Shown piece by piece: positions 36,531-49,217 of a DNA stretch of 64,000 bases. Under the pieces are notes generated by a model, which saw nothing but the letters and a program-made list of their open reading frames with translations, was not told the origin of the DNA and ran no database searches. Position 1 is the stretch's first letter; every line of letters starts with the position of its first letter. The stretch spans positions 1,302,001 to 1,366,000 of the forward strand of contig NZ_JALPRR010000001.1 in assembly GCF_023630205.1 (NCBI RefSeq), given 5' to 3'. Position numbers and translations under genes: made by a program. The stretch comes from Pontibacter ruber. Lineage in GTDB: Bacteria; Bacteroidota; Bacteroidia; Cytophagales; Hymenobacteraceae.

Positions 36531-37490
36531 TTAAAAATCTTCGTCGAGCGAAAATACGTTTTTGTCAGAGCCGCCCAATACGCCGGCTTTCTGATACTCA
36601 CCCACACGCTTCTCGAAGAAGTTAGTCTTACCCTGCAGCGAGATCATCTCCATAAAATCGAATGGGTTGGTGGCATTCCAGATCTTGCCGTAGCCCAGTG
36701 CCACCAGCAGGCGGTCGGCCACAAACTCGATGTACTGGCTCATCAGCTTCGCGTTCATGCCAATAAGATCTACCGGCAGTGCGTCTGTTACGAACTCCTG
36801 CTCAATGGCTACCGCATCGCGGATGATCTCATGCACACGGCTCTCCGGCAGTTTGTTCTGCAGCATAGAGTATAACAGGCAGGCAAAATCGCAGTGCAGG
36901 CCTTCGTCACGGGAGATCAGCTCGTTAGAGAACGTAAGCCCTGGCATCAGGCCGCGCTTTTTCAGCCAGAAGATAGAGCAGAACGAACCTGAGAAGAAGA
37001 TGCCCTCCACGGCCGCAAAAGCGATCAGGCGCTCAGTAAAATTTTCGCTGTTGATCCATTTCAGCGCCCACTCTCCTTTTTTCTTCACGCACGCCACTGT
37101 TTCCAGCGCGTTAAAGAGGTAATCTTTTTCTGACTGCTTCTTTATATAGGTGTCGATCAGCAGGGAGTAAGTTTCGGAGTGGATGTTCTCCATCATGATC
37201 TGGAAGCCGTAGAAGCAACGTGCCTCAGGCAGCTGTACTTCCTGCATAAAGTTTACTGCCAGGTTTTCATTTACAATGCCATCCGAAGCAGCAAAGAATG
37301 CCAGCACATGGCTGATGAAGTGGCGCTCCCCGTCGTTCAGGTTTTCCCAGTCCTTCGTGTCCTGCGAGAGGTCGATCTCCTCTGCGGTCCAGAAACTGGC
37401 TTCGGCCTTTTTATACATCTGCCACACCTCATCGTGCTGTATCGGGAACAAGACAAAGCGGTTTGGGTTCTCTTTTAGTATTGGCTCCAT
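36531..37490 (-). CDS. nrdB: Ribonucleoside-diphosphate reductase class Ia, beta subunit
   Basis: A 319-residue di-iron radical subunit. Ligands as in class Ia: Asp40 (EEIDLSQD), Glu101 and His104, followed by the radical Tyr108 ([13 protein letters not shown]), a Glu in [10 protein letters not shown] and the pair in [10 protein letters not shown]. Because Tyr108 is present it is a tyrosyl-radical enzyme, not the Tyr-less Ic type. The C-terminal FSLDEDF tail docks on NrdA. Divergent from rplU across a DnaA-box-rich region. Confidence 0.97.
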   Translation of the reverse strand: MEPILKENPNRFVLFPIQHDEVWQMYKKAEASFWTAEEIDLSQDTKDWENLNDGERHFISHVLAFFAASDGIVNENLAVNFMQEVQLPEARCFYGFQIMMENIHSETYSLLIDTYIKKQSEKDYLFNALETVACVKKKGEWALKWINSENFTERLIAFAAVEGIFFSGSFCSIFWLKKRGLMPGLTFSNELISRDEGLHCDFACLLYSMLQNKLPESRVHEIIRDAVAIEQEFVTDALPVDLIGMNAKLMSQYIEFVADRLLVALGYGKIWNATNPFDFMEMISLQGKTNFFEKRVGEYQKAGVLGGSDKNVFSLDEDF

Positions 37491-37612
37491 AAACGCGTAA
37501 ACTTTATATAGTAGGTTAATAGATCTGACAAGCCAGCTACGGCTTCAAAGCTATTTGATCTCTCTTCAGGCAGGCACCAGCTTTGCAAGAGCCTGCGGAA
37601 AAATCAGGAGTT

Positions 37613-37649
37613 CAAATATAGAGAAATGAACTTGAAAATGAGGTCCAAA
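37613..37649 (-). promoter_or_regulatory. Candidate nrdB promoter
   Basis: On the minus strand TTTG (37646-37649) and TATATTTG (37613-37620) are separated by 25 nt, slightly longer than the usual spacer. The -7 box is a perfect TANNTTTG about 120 nt before the nrdB start. Confidence 0.5.
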
Positions 37650-38040
37650 GTTGTTCAATTTCTCCACACTTATTTAACCAGCTGTTAACCTGTATGTTGT
37701 GTTGTAATGCACAGGGTTATCCACATAGTGGATAACATATATAGATTAGCTAAAATATTGTAAACCAACTATAAATGCAGCGCCGTGAGCATGAAAAATG
37801 ATTTTAGCTACAACAGAGAGTTGTAGGGTTGGCGAAAGTACAAAAATGAGAAGGTTGTTCCGGCTTGGAAGTAAGTAGCTGGTAGGATGATGGTGTGGAT
37901 TTGTGGAAAAGTACTGGATTTGGGAATGCGTGTAAGATGTTGCTGTGTAGTAAGTTGTGCGGGTTTTTCACAGATACGTAAAATTGGCTTGCTGATTTCA
38001 ACAGCGTTTTCCACAAAAGTGTGGATTAGTGAAGTGGAAA
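37640..38040. other. oriC: Candidate replication origin: cluster of DnaA-box-like sites
   Basis: Eight sites resembling TTATNCACA in about 370 nt: 37660, 37717 (perfect TTATCCACA), 37727, 37894, 37902, 37964, 38007 and 38020. Seven have no more than one mismatch. Two form a near palindrome, TTATCCACATAGTGGATAA. AT-rich stretches lie between (37736-37800). The flanking genes diverge (nrdAB leftward, rplU-rpmA rightward). No ORF of quality is here. Alternatives are DnaA control of nrd or a titration site. Confidence 0.5.
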
Positions 38041-38064
38041 ACAGAAGGAATTAAGCAGCAACCA

Positions 38065-38096
38065 TTTGCATATTACAATCAAGACCACTACTTTTG
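38065..38096 (+). promoter_or_regulatory. Promoter of rplU-rpmA
   Basis: TTTG (38065-38068), 20-nt spacer, TACTTTTG (38089-38096). Excellent match to the Bacteroidota housekeeping consensus; 33 nt before the rplU start. Confidence 0.75.
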
Positions 38097-38128
38097 CAGA
38101 CTAAATCTAAAAATATACATTGAAGCTG

Positions 38129-38440
38129 ATGTACGCAATTGTAGAAATCGCAGGTCGACAGACCAAAGTAGAGAGCGGTAAGTTCATCTACGCTAACAAG
38201 CTTTCCGGCAATGATGGTGACGCCGTTGAGTTCGCCAATGTTCTTCTTACTGATGATAACGGTACTGTTACGCTTGGCGCCCCTTTTGTAAGCGGTGTTA
38301 AAGTAACTGGTAAAATCGTTTCAAGCCTTGTTAAAGGCGACAAAGTGATCGTTTTCAAAAAGAAGAGAAGAAAAGGATACCGCAAGAAGAATGGCCACCG
38401 CCAGCAATTCACAAAGGTCCTGATCGAGAGCATTGGATAA
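38129..38440 (+). CDS. rplU: 50S ribosomal protein L21
   Basis: A 103-residue L21. MYAIVEIAGRQ at the N-terminus and the KKKRRKGYRKKNGHRQQF tail are characteristic. ATG 38129 gives the conserved start; a TTG three codons earlier is also in frame but unnecessary. In an operon with rpmA 70 nt downstream, as in most bacteria. Confidence 0.97.
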   Translation: MYAIVEIAGRQTKVESGKFIYANKLSGNDGDAVEFANVLLTDDNGTVTLGAPFVSGVKVTGKIVSSLVKGDKVIVFKKKRRKGYRKKNGHRQQFTKVLIESIG

Positions 38441-38510
38441 GCAGTAAGAAGAAATTAATCGTTGAATCTTTTCAGTTTAGTTCGCTAACCTGAGTTAAAT
38501 ATTAAAGAAA

Positions 38511-38780
38511 ATGGCACACAAAAAAGGAGCTGGTAGTTCTAACAACGGCCGCGAGTCACACTCCAAACGTCTGGGTGTTAAGATTTACGGTGGCCAGGAC
38601 ATCATCGCTGGTAACATTATTGTAAGACAAAGAGGTACTGCACACCACCCAGGTCAGAACGTGGGTATGGGCAAAGACCACACGCTGTTTGCAATGGTTG
38701 ACGGCATCGTTGAATTTAAGAAAGGCAGAAAAAACCGTTCTTTCGTTTCTGTAATACCTAAGGTAGAAGCCGAAGCGTAA
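38511..38780 (+). CDS. rpmA: 50S ribosomal protein L27
   Basis: An 89-residue L27 with the typical N-terminus [16 protein letters not shown], the [10 protein letters not shown] segment and the [24 protein letters not shown] core. The start already exposes the functional N-terminal tail, with no cleavable extension of the Firmicutes type. Second gene of the rplU operon. Confidence 0.98.
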   Translation: MAHKKGAGSSNNGRESHSKRLGVKIYGGQDIIAGNIIVRQRGTAHHPGQNVGMGKDHTLFAMVDGIVEFKKGRKNRSFVSVIPKVEAEA

Positions 38781-38824
38781 TTCAACCCAGTATCATGCTG
38801 CTTCAGGGCAGTTATACGATCAGG

Positions 38825-38853
38825 AAAGGGATGCATCAGCATCCCTTTTTTAT
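38825..38853 (+). terminator. Terminator after rpmA
   Basis: AAAGGGATGC (38825-38834), loop ATCA, GCATCCCTTT (38839-38848), followed by T residues. Confidence 0.88.
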
Positions 38854-38951
38854 TTGCCTCATCTAAAAGGTTTTACAGTAACCTATCTGCTGAGGCGGCG
38901 TATAAATAGACATAAAGGGTTATAGATTGGAAATCAATTAAACTCTTTTAG

Positions 38952-38988
38952 GAAAAGGACACTTGAAACGTGTCCTTTTCTGTTTTTA
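38952..38988 (+). terminator. Second hairpin with T-tract in the rpmA-metH gap
   Basis: GAAAAGGACAC (38952-38962) pairs with GTGTCCTTTTC (38970-38980), 7-nt loop, followed by TGTTTTT. No gene lies between it and the rpmA terminator, so it may be a back-up terminator or the end of a small RNA. Confidence 0.6.
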
Positions 38989-39073
38989 TCCATTTCTGTT
39001 ACAGCTGCAACTGTCTTTGCCAACCCGCGCAACAAAAATTCGCATTTTGCGGATAAGTATAGTAACTTGCAGC

Positions 39074-39219
39074 TTCTTATCAAGAAAGACCGAGGGATAG
39101 GGCCCTATGACGTCTTAGCAACCTTGTACAAGCCTGGTGCTAATTCCCTTCCCAGCTATACGTTAGCCGGGAAAAGATAAGAAAGTATATCCTGCCTTAG
39201 GGTGTCCTTCTTGATAAGA
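39074..39219 (+). ncRNA. SAM-I (S-box) riboswitch upstream of metH
   Basis: Recognisable S-box core: CTTATCAAGA at 39076, GAGGGATAGGGCCC, TTAGCAACC, GGTGCTAATTCC and closing GATAAG at 39176-39181. It senses S-adenosylmethionine and controls methionine synthesis genes. Unusually, a second GATAAG (39213-39218) within TTCTTGATAAG can pair with the full 11-nt 5' strand CTTATCAAGAA, competing with the aptamer's own P1. There is no T-tract terminator, and metH starts 37 nt later, so control may be translational. Confidence 0.9.
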
Positions 39220-39255
39220 CAATGCAGAAGACTTACGAGAAGAAAGACACCAGCC

Positions 39256-42972
<3,717 letters not shown>

Positions 42973-43019
42973 CGAACCAACCACCCATCCTTAACCAAGA
43001 AGGGGAGTTTATACTTACT

Positions 43020-43325
43020 CTTTCCTTTTGTCATCCTGAAAGGATCTTGTGTGAAGGGAGGTTAAGCGGATGCTATCAAACACACCCCTGAGAGCTGCGC
43101 TCGCTAGCTCAAAACTCGCGTTTTGACTAGTCTACAAGAGGGGAATAAGCAATAGTCGAAATTCCCCTCCTCGGAGGGTGCAGGGATGGGTAAAGCGGAT
43201 AAGGATATCCGCAGCAGGGCAGGTTCCAGGTTAGAAAATCCGGAACAGCAAAAAGAGGCATAGTTTCCCCTCCTGTGACTAGCGAGCGTAGCTCTCAGGG
43301 GTTAAGGATGTTGGACCCGATCAAA
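43020..43325. repeat. Dispersed intergenic repeat, copy 2 (metH-metF gap)
   Basis: Shares blocks with 2729-2920: ACTCGCGTTTT (inverse), CCCCTCCT...GGAGGG, and GCGAGCGTAGCTCT followed by AGGGGTTAAGGATGTTGG. It also holds the word TCATCCTGAAAGGATCTTGT. No ORF. AT-rich AACAATTTAACAATT sequence follows just before metF. Confidence 0.55.
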
Positions 43326-43368
43326 ACCAACAATTTAACAATTAAACCATTTAACAATTTAGTATAAA

Positions 43369-44325
43369 TTGAAAGTAACGGAACACTTCAAAAACGCGAA
43401 TGGCAAAACGCTGTTTACTTTTGAGATATTGCCTCCGCTGAAAGGCGAGAACATGCGCACCCTGTTTAATCACATCGATCCCTTGATGGAGTTTAAACCG
43501 CCGTTTATCGATGTGACCTACCACCGCGAAGAGTATGTGTACAAGCAGCGGGAAAATGGCTTGCTGGAGAAGCGCACCACGCGTAAGCGGCCAGGCACAG
43601 TAGGCATTTGCGCAGCCATCCAGAACAACTACAAAGTAGATACCGTGCCGCATCTGATCTGCGGAGGCTTTAACAAAGAGGAAACCGAGAACGCGCTGAT
43701 CGACCTTCATTTTCTAGGCATAGACAATGTGCTGGTGCTACGTGGCGACTGCGTTAAAAGCGAGCAACGTTTTATGCCTGAACCGGGCGGACATAATTAT
43801 GCGACTGAACTGATCGGGCAGGTAGTGGATATGAACAACGGTTGCTACCTCGATGACGAACAGACGTATCATAACCCAACGGATTTCTGCATAGGTGTAG
43901 CGGGCTACCCCGAGAAGCATTTTGAAGCGCCCAACATGAAATCGGACCTGCGCTGGCTGAAGCGTAAAATAGAATTAGGCGCCGATTACATTGTAACGCA
44001 GATGTTTTTTGACAACCAGAAGTACTTCGACTTTGTGAACCGCTGCCGCGAAGAAGGTATAAACGTACCCATTATACCTGGCCTGAAGCCAATGACCACC
44101 AAAAGCCAGCTTAACCTGTTGCCGAGCCTTTTCCATATCGAAATTCCCTGTGAACTGGCAGACGCTATCGAGGCCTGCCCGGATAACAAAGCGGCTGCCC
44201 AAATCGGAGTAGAATGGGCGATACAGCAGTCAAAAGAGCTGATGGAGTTTGGCGTGCCGTGTCTGCACTACTATTCGATGGGCAAATCGGAGTCGGTGCG
44301 TAAAGTAGCCGAGGCGTTGTTTTAA
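43369..44325 (+). CDS. metF: Methylenetetrahydrofolate reductase
   Basis: A 318-residue flavin enzyme reducing methylene-tetrahydrofolate to methyl-tetrahydrofolate, the methyl donor for MetH. FEILPPLKG near residue 18 with catalytic Glu, VTYHREEY, VLVLRGD, GADYIVTQMFFD and PGLKPMTT are all present. The start is TTG at 43369; no ATG precedes the conserved N-terminus. It is 396 nt downstream of metH across a repeat, so independent transcription is possible. Confidence 0.95.
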   Translation: MKVTEHFKNANGKTLFTFEILPPLKGENMRTLFNHIDPLMEFKPPFIDVTYHREEYVYKQRENGLLEKRTTRKRPGTVGICAAIQNNYKVDTVPHLICGGFNKEETENALIDLHFLGIDNVLVLRGDCVKSEQRFMPEPGGHNYATELIGQVVDMNNGCYLDDEQTYHNPTDFCIGVAGYPEKHFEAPNMKSDLRWLKRKIELGADYIVTQMFFDNQKYFDFVNRCREEGINVPIIPGLKPMTTKSQLNLLPSLFHIEIPCELADAIEACPDNKAAAQIGVEWAIQQSKELMEFGVPCLHYYSMGKSESVRKVAEALF

Positions 44326-44335
44326 AGTATAGCTT

Positions 44336-44436
44336 CAGACCTCACAGTGTCTCTCAGACCTGTGAGCGTCTTATTTGCTACGAAGCTAGGCTAAAGTTCA
44401 GACACTCACAGGTCTGAAAGACGCTGTGAGGTCAGC
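44336..44436. repeat. Second BIME: facing pair of REP-like units downstream of metF
   Basis: Left unit 44336-44373 and right unit 44398-44436 are near-perfect inverse copies of each other. The consensus AGACCTCRCAGYGT...CCTGYGAGCGTCT matches the REP units flanking the RAYT gene 12 kb away. It sits in the convergent gap between metF and the cyclase gene. Confidence 0.8.
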
Positions 44437-45207
44437 TTACAATTCCAGGTAATCAGGTGATAACGAATAAAGTACTGGCTTGCTTGGGCTGGCATCCAAT
44501 TGCAGGCTGGCAATTTGCAGGTTCAGCAAGTATAAACCATCCGGAATATGATCGGGAACATAGATAAGCTCGGTGATGGTAGCGCCGCAACGGGTGTTCT
44601 TCGGGTATTGCCAGAACGCATGGTGGCATAAAAGCTTTCCTTCGTCCAGTTCGCGGTCAACGGAAGGCAAATCCAGGAGCAGGTGCTGCACGCCTTTCTC
44701 GGCAAGGTACTGCCCGATGGTGTGTTCTAAGTAGGGCGGGTTAGTGCCGGAATAGTGGCGGGTAAGCTTTTCATCCGAATTAGGCAGTGTGCGAAGTATA
44801 ACAGCCTCGGGTTTTATACCTTCTAGTTGTTTTCTTACATCCTCCAGCAGTACCACCTCATCGCCATTCTCTTGCTTGTGCGGCGTTACCGTGACCAGCT
44901 GCGCTACAAACAGGAAGCGCTTCAGGCAGTTGTGGATCGTGGCATGCTCATCGGCGGAAATGTGGCCGTAGCACTCGGTATGGGTACCGTTGCCATGCGG
45001 CGTTACATGCACGCGCTTGTAGTTCGTGCTACCTCCTTCGGCCACAGATCCTACAAAATCTCCTACCCGGATCACGTCAAACTGAACAGGCTCGGCCCAG
45101 AAGCACTCCGGCTGCGGCTGGCGGTCGTGCAGCGGCATCGAAATATCCAGCGGTTGCAGCGGGTTGAAAGTATAAACCTGATCCTGAAAGGTGATGGAGG
45201 CTGTCAT
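44437..45207 (-). CDS. Cyclase-family (kynurenine formamidase-like) metal-dependent hydrolase
   Basis: A 256-residue protein of the PF04199 'cyclase' family. Metal-binding motif HGNGTHTECYGH at 71-82 (variant of HxGTHxDxPxH), EDVRKQLEG helix and late HHAFWQYP. The Asp-x-Pro of the usual motif is replaced by Glu-Cys-Tyr, so substrate may differ from N-formylkynurenine. No Trp-degradation genes lie nearby. Monocistronic. Confidence 0.85.
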   Translation of the reverse strand: MTASITFQDQVYTFNPLQPLDISMPLHDRQPQPECFWAEPVQFDVIRVGDFVGSVAEGGSTNYKRVHVTPHGNGTHTECYGHISADEHATIHNCLKRFLFVAQLVTVTPHKQENGDEVVLLEDVRKQLEGIKPEAVILRTLPNSDEKLTRHYSGTNPPYLEHTIGQYLAEKGVQHLLLDLPSVDRELDEGKLLCHHAFWQYPKNTRCGATITELIYVPDHIPDGLYLLNLQIASLQLDASPSKPVLYSLSPDYLEL

Positions 45208-45309
45208 AGGCAGAGGCTTTTAGCAAGTATAACGGAAAAAGTTTGAGTATCGCTCTGCCGTAAGTATAAATTGAGCCTATTGCTCGGGAAGGCTGAACAC
45301 AGGAGTTGT

Positions 45310-45720
45310 CTACTCCCGCAGCCAGATCATGGCGCTTTCGTTGCTGGCAAAATTACGCGTCTCAAAGCGGATAGTGCCCAGCGCTTCAGCCCGGGTCATA
45401 ACCGATTCCAGGGAAAGTTTATTGAACAGGTTAGCCGGTAGCACCCGGGCTAATTTCTGCAGGCCCATTTCGGAAAGCGACTTGTAGTAGGTGTTGGTGA
45501 GCCACTCTTTGGTGTTGGCAGAGATCGTGCCCAGGTTCAGGGCGCTCAGCAACAGTTTATCGGCCTTCGTCTCCTTCAAGATCTGGTTAAGCTTCACGGC
45601 AGTCTGAACCATCTCCTCATGGCTCACATGCTTCTGCCATACGTTCACCACCAGGTTATGGTCACGGTCAACCGCAATCCGGGTGATATCATTCGAGAAG
45701 AGCGTTTCCAGTTGCTGCAT
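45310..45720 (-). CDS. STAS/SpoIIAA-like paralogue, member 3
   Basis: A 136-residue protein of the same family as the genes at 30767 and 31342: VDRDHNLVVNVWQKHVSHEEM near the start, KEWLTNTYYKSL, GLQKLARVLPANLFNKLSLESVM and terminal ESAMIWLRE. LARVLPANLFNK aligns with MASVVSEDMFNK of member 1. It lacks the W-D pair of the middle block (LLLSALNLGTI instead). Function unknown. Confidence 0.68.
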   Translation of the reverse strand: MQQLETLFSNDITRIAVDRDHNLVVNVWQKHVSHEEMVQTAVKLNQILKETKADKLLLSALNLGTISANTKEWLTNTYYKSLSEMGLQKLARVLPANLFNKLSLESVMTRAEALGTIRFETRNFASNESAMIWLRE

Positions 45721-45816
45721 AAGGTTAGGTGATAACAGGATGCGTATATTGTAAATCTACTATATAATTTCGTCGTATGTACGCGGCTGTTAAATTTTCC
45801 CTATACTTTCCTGCGA

Positions 45817-46944
45817 TTATTCTACCATCAGGTCCAGCGTGATCTGGTCGGCCAGTAGTTTGCCTTTGTCTGTCAGGTACAGCACGTTATCTTTTATACT
45901 TGCCAGTTCCTTTTCCTGGAGCTCCTGCAGGTATGGCACGTGATCAGCACCTAAATCATACTTGTATTCCTGGCGTAGCTTACTGAGATCGCAGCCCCAG
46001 ATGGTGCGCAGCGTGGTGAGCAGGTAATCGTTGGCTTGGTCGGCCAGGGTGAGCTCCTCCAGCTCGAAAGGCACCACGTCCTGCTTCAGGGCATCGATGT
46101 ACTTTCTGTTGTGCGATACGTTGTACTGCCTGCTGTGGCCGTTAAAAGAGTGCGCACTAGGCCCCACGCCCAAATAGTGCACGCCGCGCCAGTAGCTGCT
46201 GTTGTGCTTCGATTCATAGCCAGGCTGGCAGAAGTTCGAAATCTCGTACTGCACGTAGCCATGCTGCTGCATCTGCTCCAGCAAAATCTCGAACTGCTGC
46301 GCCGTGAACTCGTCTTCCGAAGGCTTGAACTTGCCTTTTTTGCTCCAGCGGCCGAATGCAGTGTCGGGCTCGATGGTGAGGGCGTAGCAGGATACGTGCT
46401 GCACATTCAGCGAGAAAAGCGTTTTCAGGTCTTCCAGCCAAATGCTGTGGTCCGGGGCCGGTACACCGTAGATCAGGTCTACGGTGATGTTGTCGAAGCC
46501 GGCAGCCTGGGCGTCCTTCACACACTGCAGGCTTTCGGTAGCGGAGTGGGCGCGGTTCATCAGGCGCAAGTGCGGCTCGTGGAACGACTGTAGGCCGATG
46601 CTCAGCCTGTTGATTCCTGCAGCTTTCAGTTCCTGCAGTTTCTCCGGCTTCAGATCGTCCGGGTTGGCCTCCAGGGTAATTTCGGCATCATCCGAAACTA
46701 TAAACAGCACCCGCACTGTTGCCAGAATCGACTGCAGTTCGTGCTGGTTAAGCAGCGATGGGGTGCCGCCGCCAAAGTAAACGGTATGCACCGGCTGGCC
46801 CTGCAGGTAATCCCGGCGCAGTTCCAGTTCCCGGTTAATGGTCTGTACCATGTCGGCCTTCAGTACCATGGAGGTGCTGAAATGAAAATCGCAGTAGTGG
46901 CAAGCTTGCTTGCAGAAAGGTATGTGGATGTATATGCCAGCCAA
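45817..46944 (-). CDS. hemW: Radical SAM heme chaperone HemW
   Basis: A 375-residue radical SAM enzyme. Cys11, Cys15 and Cys18 (CKQACHYC) bind the 4Fe-4S cluster; GGGTPSLL, EANPDDL and NRLSIGLQSF are family signatures. HemW inserts heme into respiratory proteins; it lacks the extra motif of coproporphyrinogen dehydrogenase HemN. C-terminal HemW domain (LTLADQANDYLLTTLRT) is present. Start ATG 46944 gives the standard MAGIYIHIPFC. Single gene. Confidence 0.95.
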   Translation of the reverse strand: MAGIYIHIPFCKQACHYCDFHFSTSMVLKADMVQTINRELELRRDYLQGQPVHTVYFGGGTPSLLNQHELQSILATVRVLFIVSDDAEITLEANPDDLKPEKLQELKAAGINRLSIGLQSFHEPHLRLMNRAHSATESLQCVKDAQAAGFDNITVDLIYGVPAPDHSIWLEDLKTLFSLNVQHVSCYALTIEPDTAFGRWSKKGKFKPSEDEFTAQQFEILLEQMQQHGYVQYEISNFCQPGYESKHNSSYWRGVHYLGVGPSAHSFNGHSRQYNVSHNRKYIDALKQDVVPFELEELTLADQANDYLLTTLRTIWGCDLSKLRQEYKYDLGADHVPYLQELQEKELASIKDNVLYLTDKGKLLADQITLDLMVE

Positions 46945-47122
46945 TGGTTAAATCGCTAAATTGTTGTATTGTTAAATTGTTGTTCAGCCAGGTTGATATG
47001 TATGCAGTCCGATGTGATAATCTGGTAAGGCACGCTTACTTTTGCAAACATACCCTCTAAACAGGCATCTGTTATAGACTTAACAATTTAGCCATTAAAC
47101 AATTCAACAATTAACAGTACAA

Positions 47123-48898
47123 ATGTATAAAATAGCTGCCTTAGTCTGGTGTTTATACTTGTGGCTGCCGTTGGTGCAGGCGCAGGATAAGCCGCTGCTG
47201 CAGGTTTTGCAGCCTGTGCAGGCAAAGGTGGCGCTGCGGGTTTATACTTCGGCACAAGACCAGCAGGTGCTGCGCCAATACAACTACCGCACCCAACTTC
47301 CCGATACGCTGGAAGCCCGAAAAGAAGTGCAGGCTCTGGTGCAAAAGCTGCAGCAGGACGCCTTTCTGCTAACTTCCGCTGACAGCTCGTTTAACCGCGG
47401 CGATACGCTCCACGTGAAACTGCACATCGGCAACCGCTACGACTGGGCCGAACTGCGAAACGGCAACCTGAGCGAGGGTATACTGATCGAGTCAGGCTTC
47501 CGGGAAAAATTTTACCGCAACGTACCTTTTAAGCCTGCCGAGTACGTGAAGCTGCAGCAGCGTATCCTTGATTTTGCCGAGCGTAGCGGCTACCCTTTCG
47601 CCTCCGTCTGGCTCGACTCTGTTAAGATCCAGAACAACAGGATTTCTGCTACGCTGATGGTGGAGAAAGCATTTGTGGTAACCTATGATTCGGTGCAGGT
47701 AATGGGTGGCAGCAAAACACAGCCGAAGTTTCTGATGCGCTACCTGCAGCTGTACCCGGGGCAGCCCTACAACCAGGACCAAGTGCAGGCATCGCAACGC
47801 ATGCTTACGGCTCTGCCCTACATTAAAGTAACACGCCCGCCGCAGGTGCAGTTTGCCCGCGACAAAGCCCGCATCGTATACTTCCTGGAAGACCGCCAGA
47901 CAAACCAGGTAGATGGTGTTGTTGGATTTTTGCCAGACCCCAGCCGCCGCGATAACAAGCTGCTGATAACCGGTGAGGCCAACCTGAACATCCGCAACAT
48001 CAAAGGCAGCGGCAAGCAGCTGGGGCTACAGTGGCGGCGTGTGAGCCGCGGTTCTGTTATCCTCAACGGCGAATACCTGCACCCGAACCTGTTTGGCACT
48101 CCCTTTGAGCTGGGCGGTCGCTTTAACCTGCAAAAGCAGGACTCCTCTTTCATCATCGTACAGCCCCGGCTGCAACTGGCTTACAATACCATTAGGTATG
48201 GCCGTTTCAGCGTGTTCACCGAGTGGCGCAATTCCAACATCCTTTCTTCGGCCAATACGCAGAGCCTGCAAAAACTCGACCTGGCGGATGCCCGAACCAA
48301 TACCTATGGCCTGAATTACCTCTGGAACAACCTCGACGATTTTTATTTCCCGAGAAAAGGAAGGCTGGCGGAACTGCAGTTGGCAGCCGGAAACAAACAG
48401 GTGCTGCGCAACCCGAACCTGGAGAAAAGCTTTTATGACACGATTGATATGAAGACTACTCAGTTGAGTCTGGCGCTGCGACTGGAGAACTTCTTTAAAC
48501 TGGGCAAGAACGGAGCGCTGTTGGCAAGGCTGCAGGGCGAGAGCCTGCTCAACGACCAGATCTTCCTGAACGACATGTACCGCCTGGGAGGCCTCTCCTC
48601 ACTGCGCGGCTTTGACGAGTACTTCTTTTATGCCTCTACCTACGGCGTAGGCACGCTGGAGTACCGCCTGTTCACTGCAGAAGATTCGTATGTGCTGCTT
48701 TTCTACGACCAGGGCTATTACCGAAGCGACCTGGAGAACTCTTTTGCCGAAGACCTGCCTTTGGGCATAGGAGGTGGCATCAGCTTTAGCACCGGAGCCG
48801 GAATTTTTCAATTGGTGTATTCTGTGGGACGATCTGAGCAACAGCCACTTTCACTGAAATACTCTAAAATACACTTCGGGATAACGAGTAAATTCTAA
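47123..48898 (+). CDS. BamA/TamA-like Omp85-family outer-membrane protein
   Basis: A 591-residue exported protein. Signal peptide ending VQAQ; two to three POTRA-like domains to about residue 260; 16-strand barrel afterwards, with the loop-6 motif SLRGFDE near 494 and a C-terminal aromatic strand ending ITSKF. Compared with BamA it is short with few POTRAs, more like TamA-type or patatin-partner Omp85 proteins. It assembles or transports outer-membrane proteins by family knowledge. Confidence 0.85.
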   Translation: MYKIAALVWCLYLWLPLVQAQDKPLLQVLQPVQAKVALRVYTSAQDQQVLRQYNYRTQLPDTLEARKEVQALVQKLQQDAFLLTSADSSFNRGDTLHVKLHIGNRYDWAELRNGNLSEGILIESGFREKFYRNVPFKPAEYVKLQQRILDFAERSGYPFASVWLDSVKIQNNRISATLMVEKAFVVTYDSVQVMGGSKTQPKFLMRYLQLYPGQPYNQDQVQASQRMLTALPYIKVTRPPQVQFARDKARIVYFLEDRQTNQVDGVVGFLPDPSRRDNKLLITGEANLNIRNIKGSGKQLGLQWRRVSRGSVILNGEYLHPNLFGTPFELGGRFNLQKQDSSFIIVQPRLQLAYNTIRYGRFSVFTEWRNSNILSSANTQSLQKLDLADARTNTYGLNYLWNNLDDFYFPRKGRLAELQLAAGNKQVLRNPNLEKSFYDTIDMKTTQLSLALRLENFFKLGKNGALLARLQGESLLNDQIFLNDMYRLGGLSSLRGFDEYFFYASTYGVGTLEYRLFTAEDSYVLLFYDQGYYRSDLENSFAEDLPLGIGGGISFSTGAGIFQLVYSVGRSEQQPLSLKYSKIHFGITSKF

Positions 48899-48927
48899 CT
48901 TTTTTATCGTTTTTCAGGTATAAGAAC

Positions 48928-48958
48928 TTGCAAAGTATAAATTGATGTTATACTTTTG
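48928..48958 (+). promoter_or_regulatory. Promoter of the initiator tRNA
   Basis: TTG (48928-48930), 20-nt spacer, TACTTTTG (48951-48958). Predicted transcription start about 7 nt downstream, leaving a leader of some 8 nt before the tRNA. The same -7 box occurs at rplU. Confidence 0.7.
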
Positions 48959-48972
48959 TAACACAATAACAG

Positions 48973-49045
<73 letters not shown>

Positions 49046-49217
49046 CCTCAGAAAAAGCCTGAATCGGAAACGGTTTAGGCTTTTTGCATTTTAGCTTCCC
49101 AGATCCCAGCTTCTCACTTCTCCTTACCCTCTCCTCACCTGGAAACTAAAGTTCAGCAAAGCCTGAAAGAGTATAGCATATTTAATATATTGCTACTGTT
49201 ATACTTAGCCTTGCTGT

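Noticed and set aside
37501..37515. NrdR-box-like ACTTTATATAGTAGG upstream of nrdB
   Set aside because: Only one imperfect box was seen, without the usual second box at about 31-bp spacing.
37804..38016. Two overlapping minus-strand ORFs of about 70 codons
   Set aside because: Low-complexity products in a DnaA-box-rich AT region, in two frames at once; no start context.
38925..38945. GATTGGAAATCAAT resembling a tRNA-Ser anticodon arm
   Set aside because: No acceptor, D or T arm around it.
38952..38988. Possible small RNA ending at this hairpin
   Set aside because: No promoter or conserved structure upstream could be identified, so only the hairpin is annotated.
39202..39255. metH start at the upstream GTG
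   Set aside because: It lies inside the riboswitch expression region, and the conserved MetH N-terminus begins at ATG 39256.
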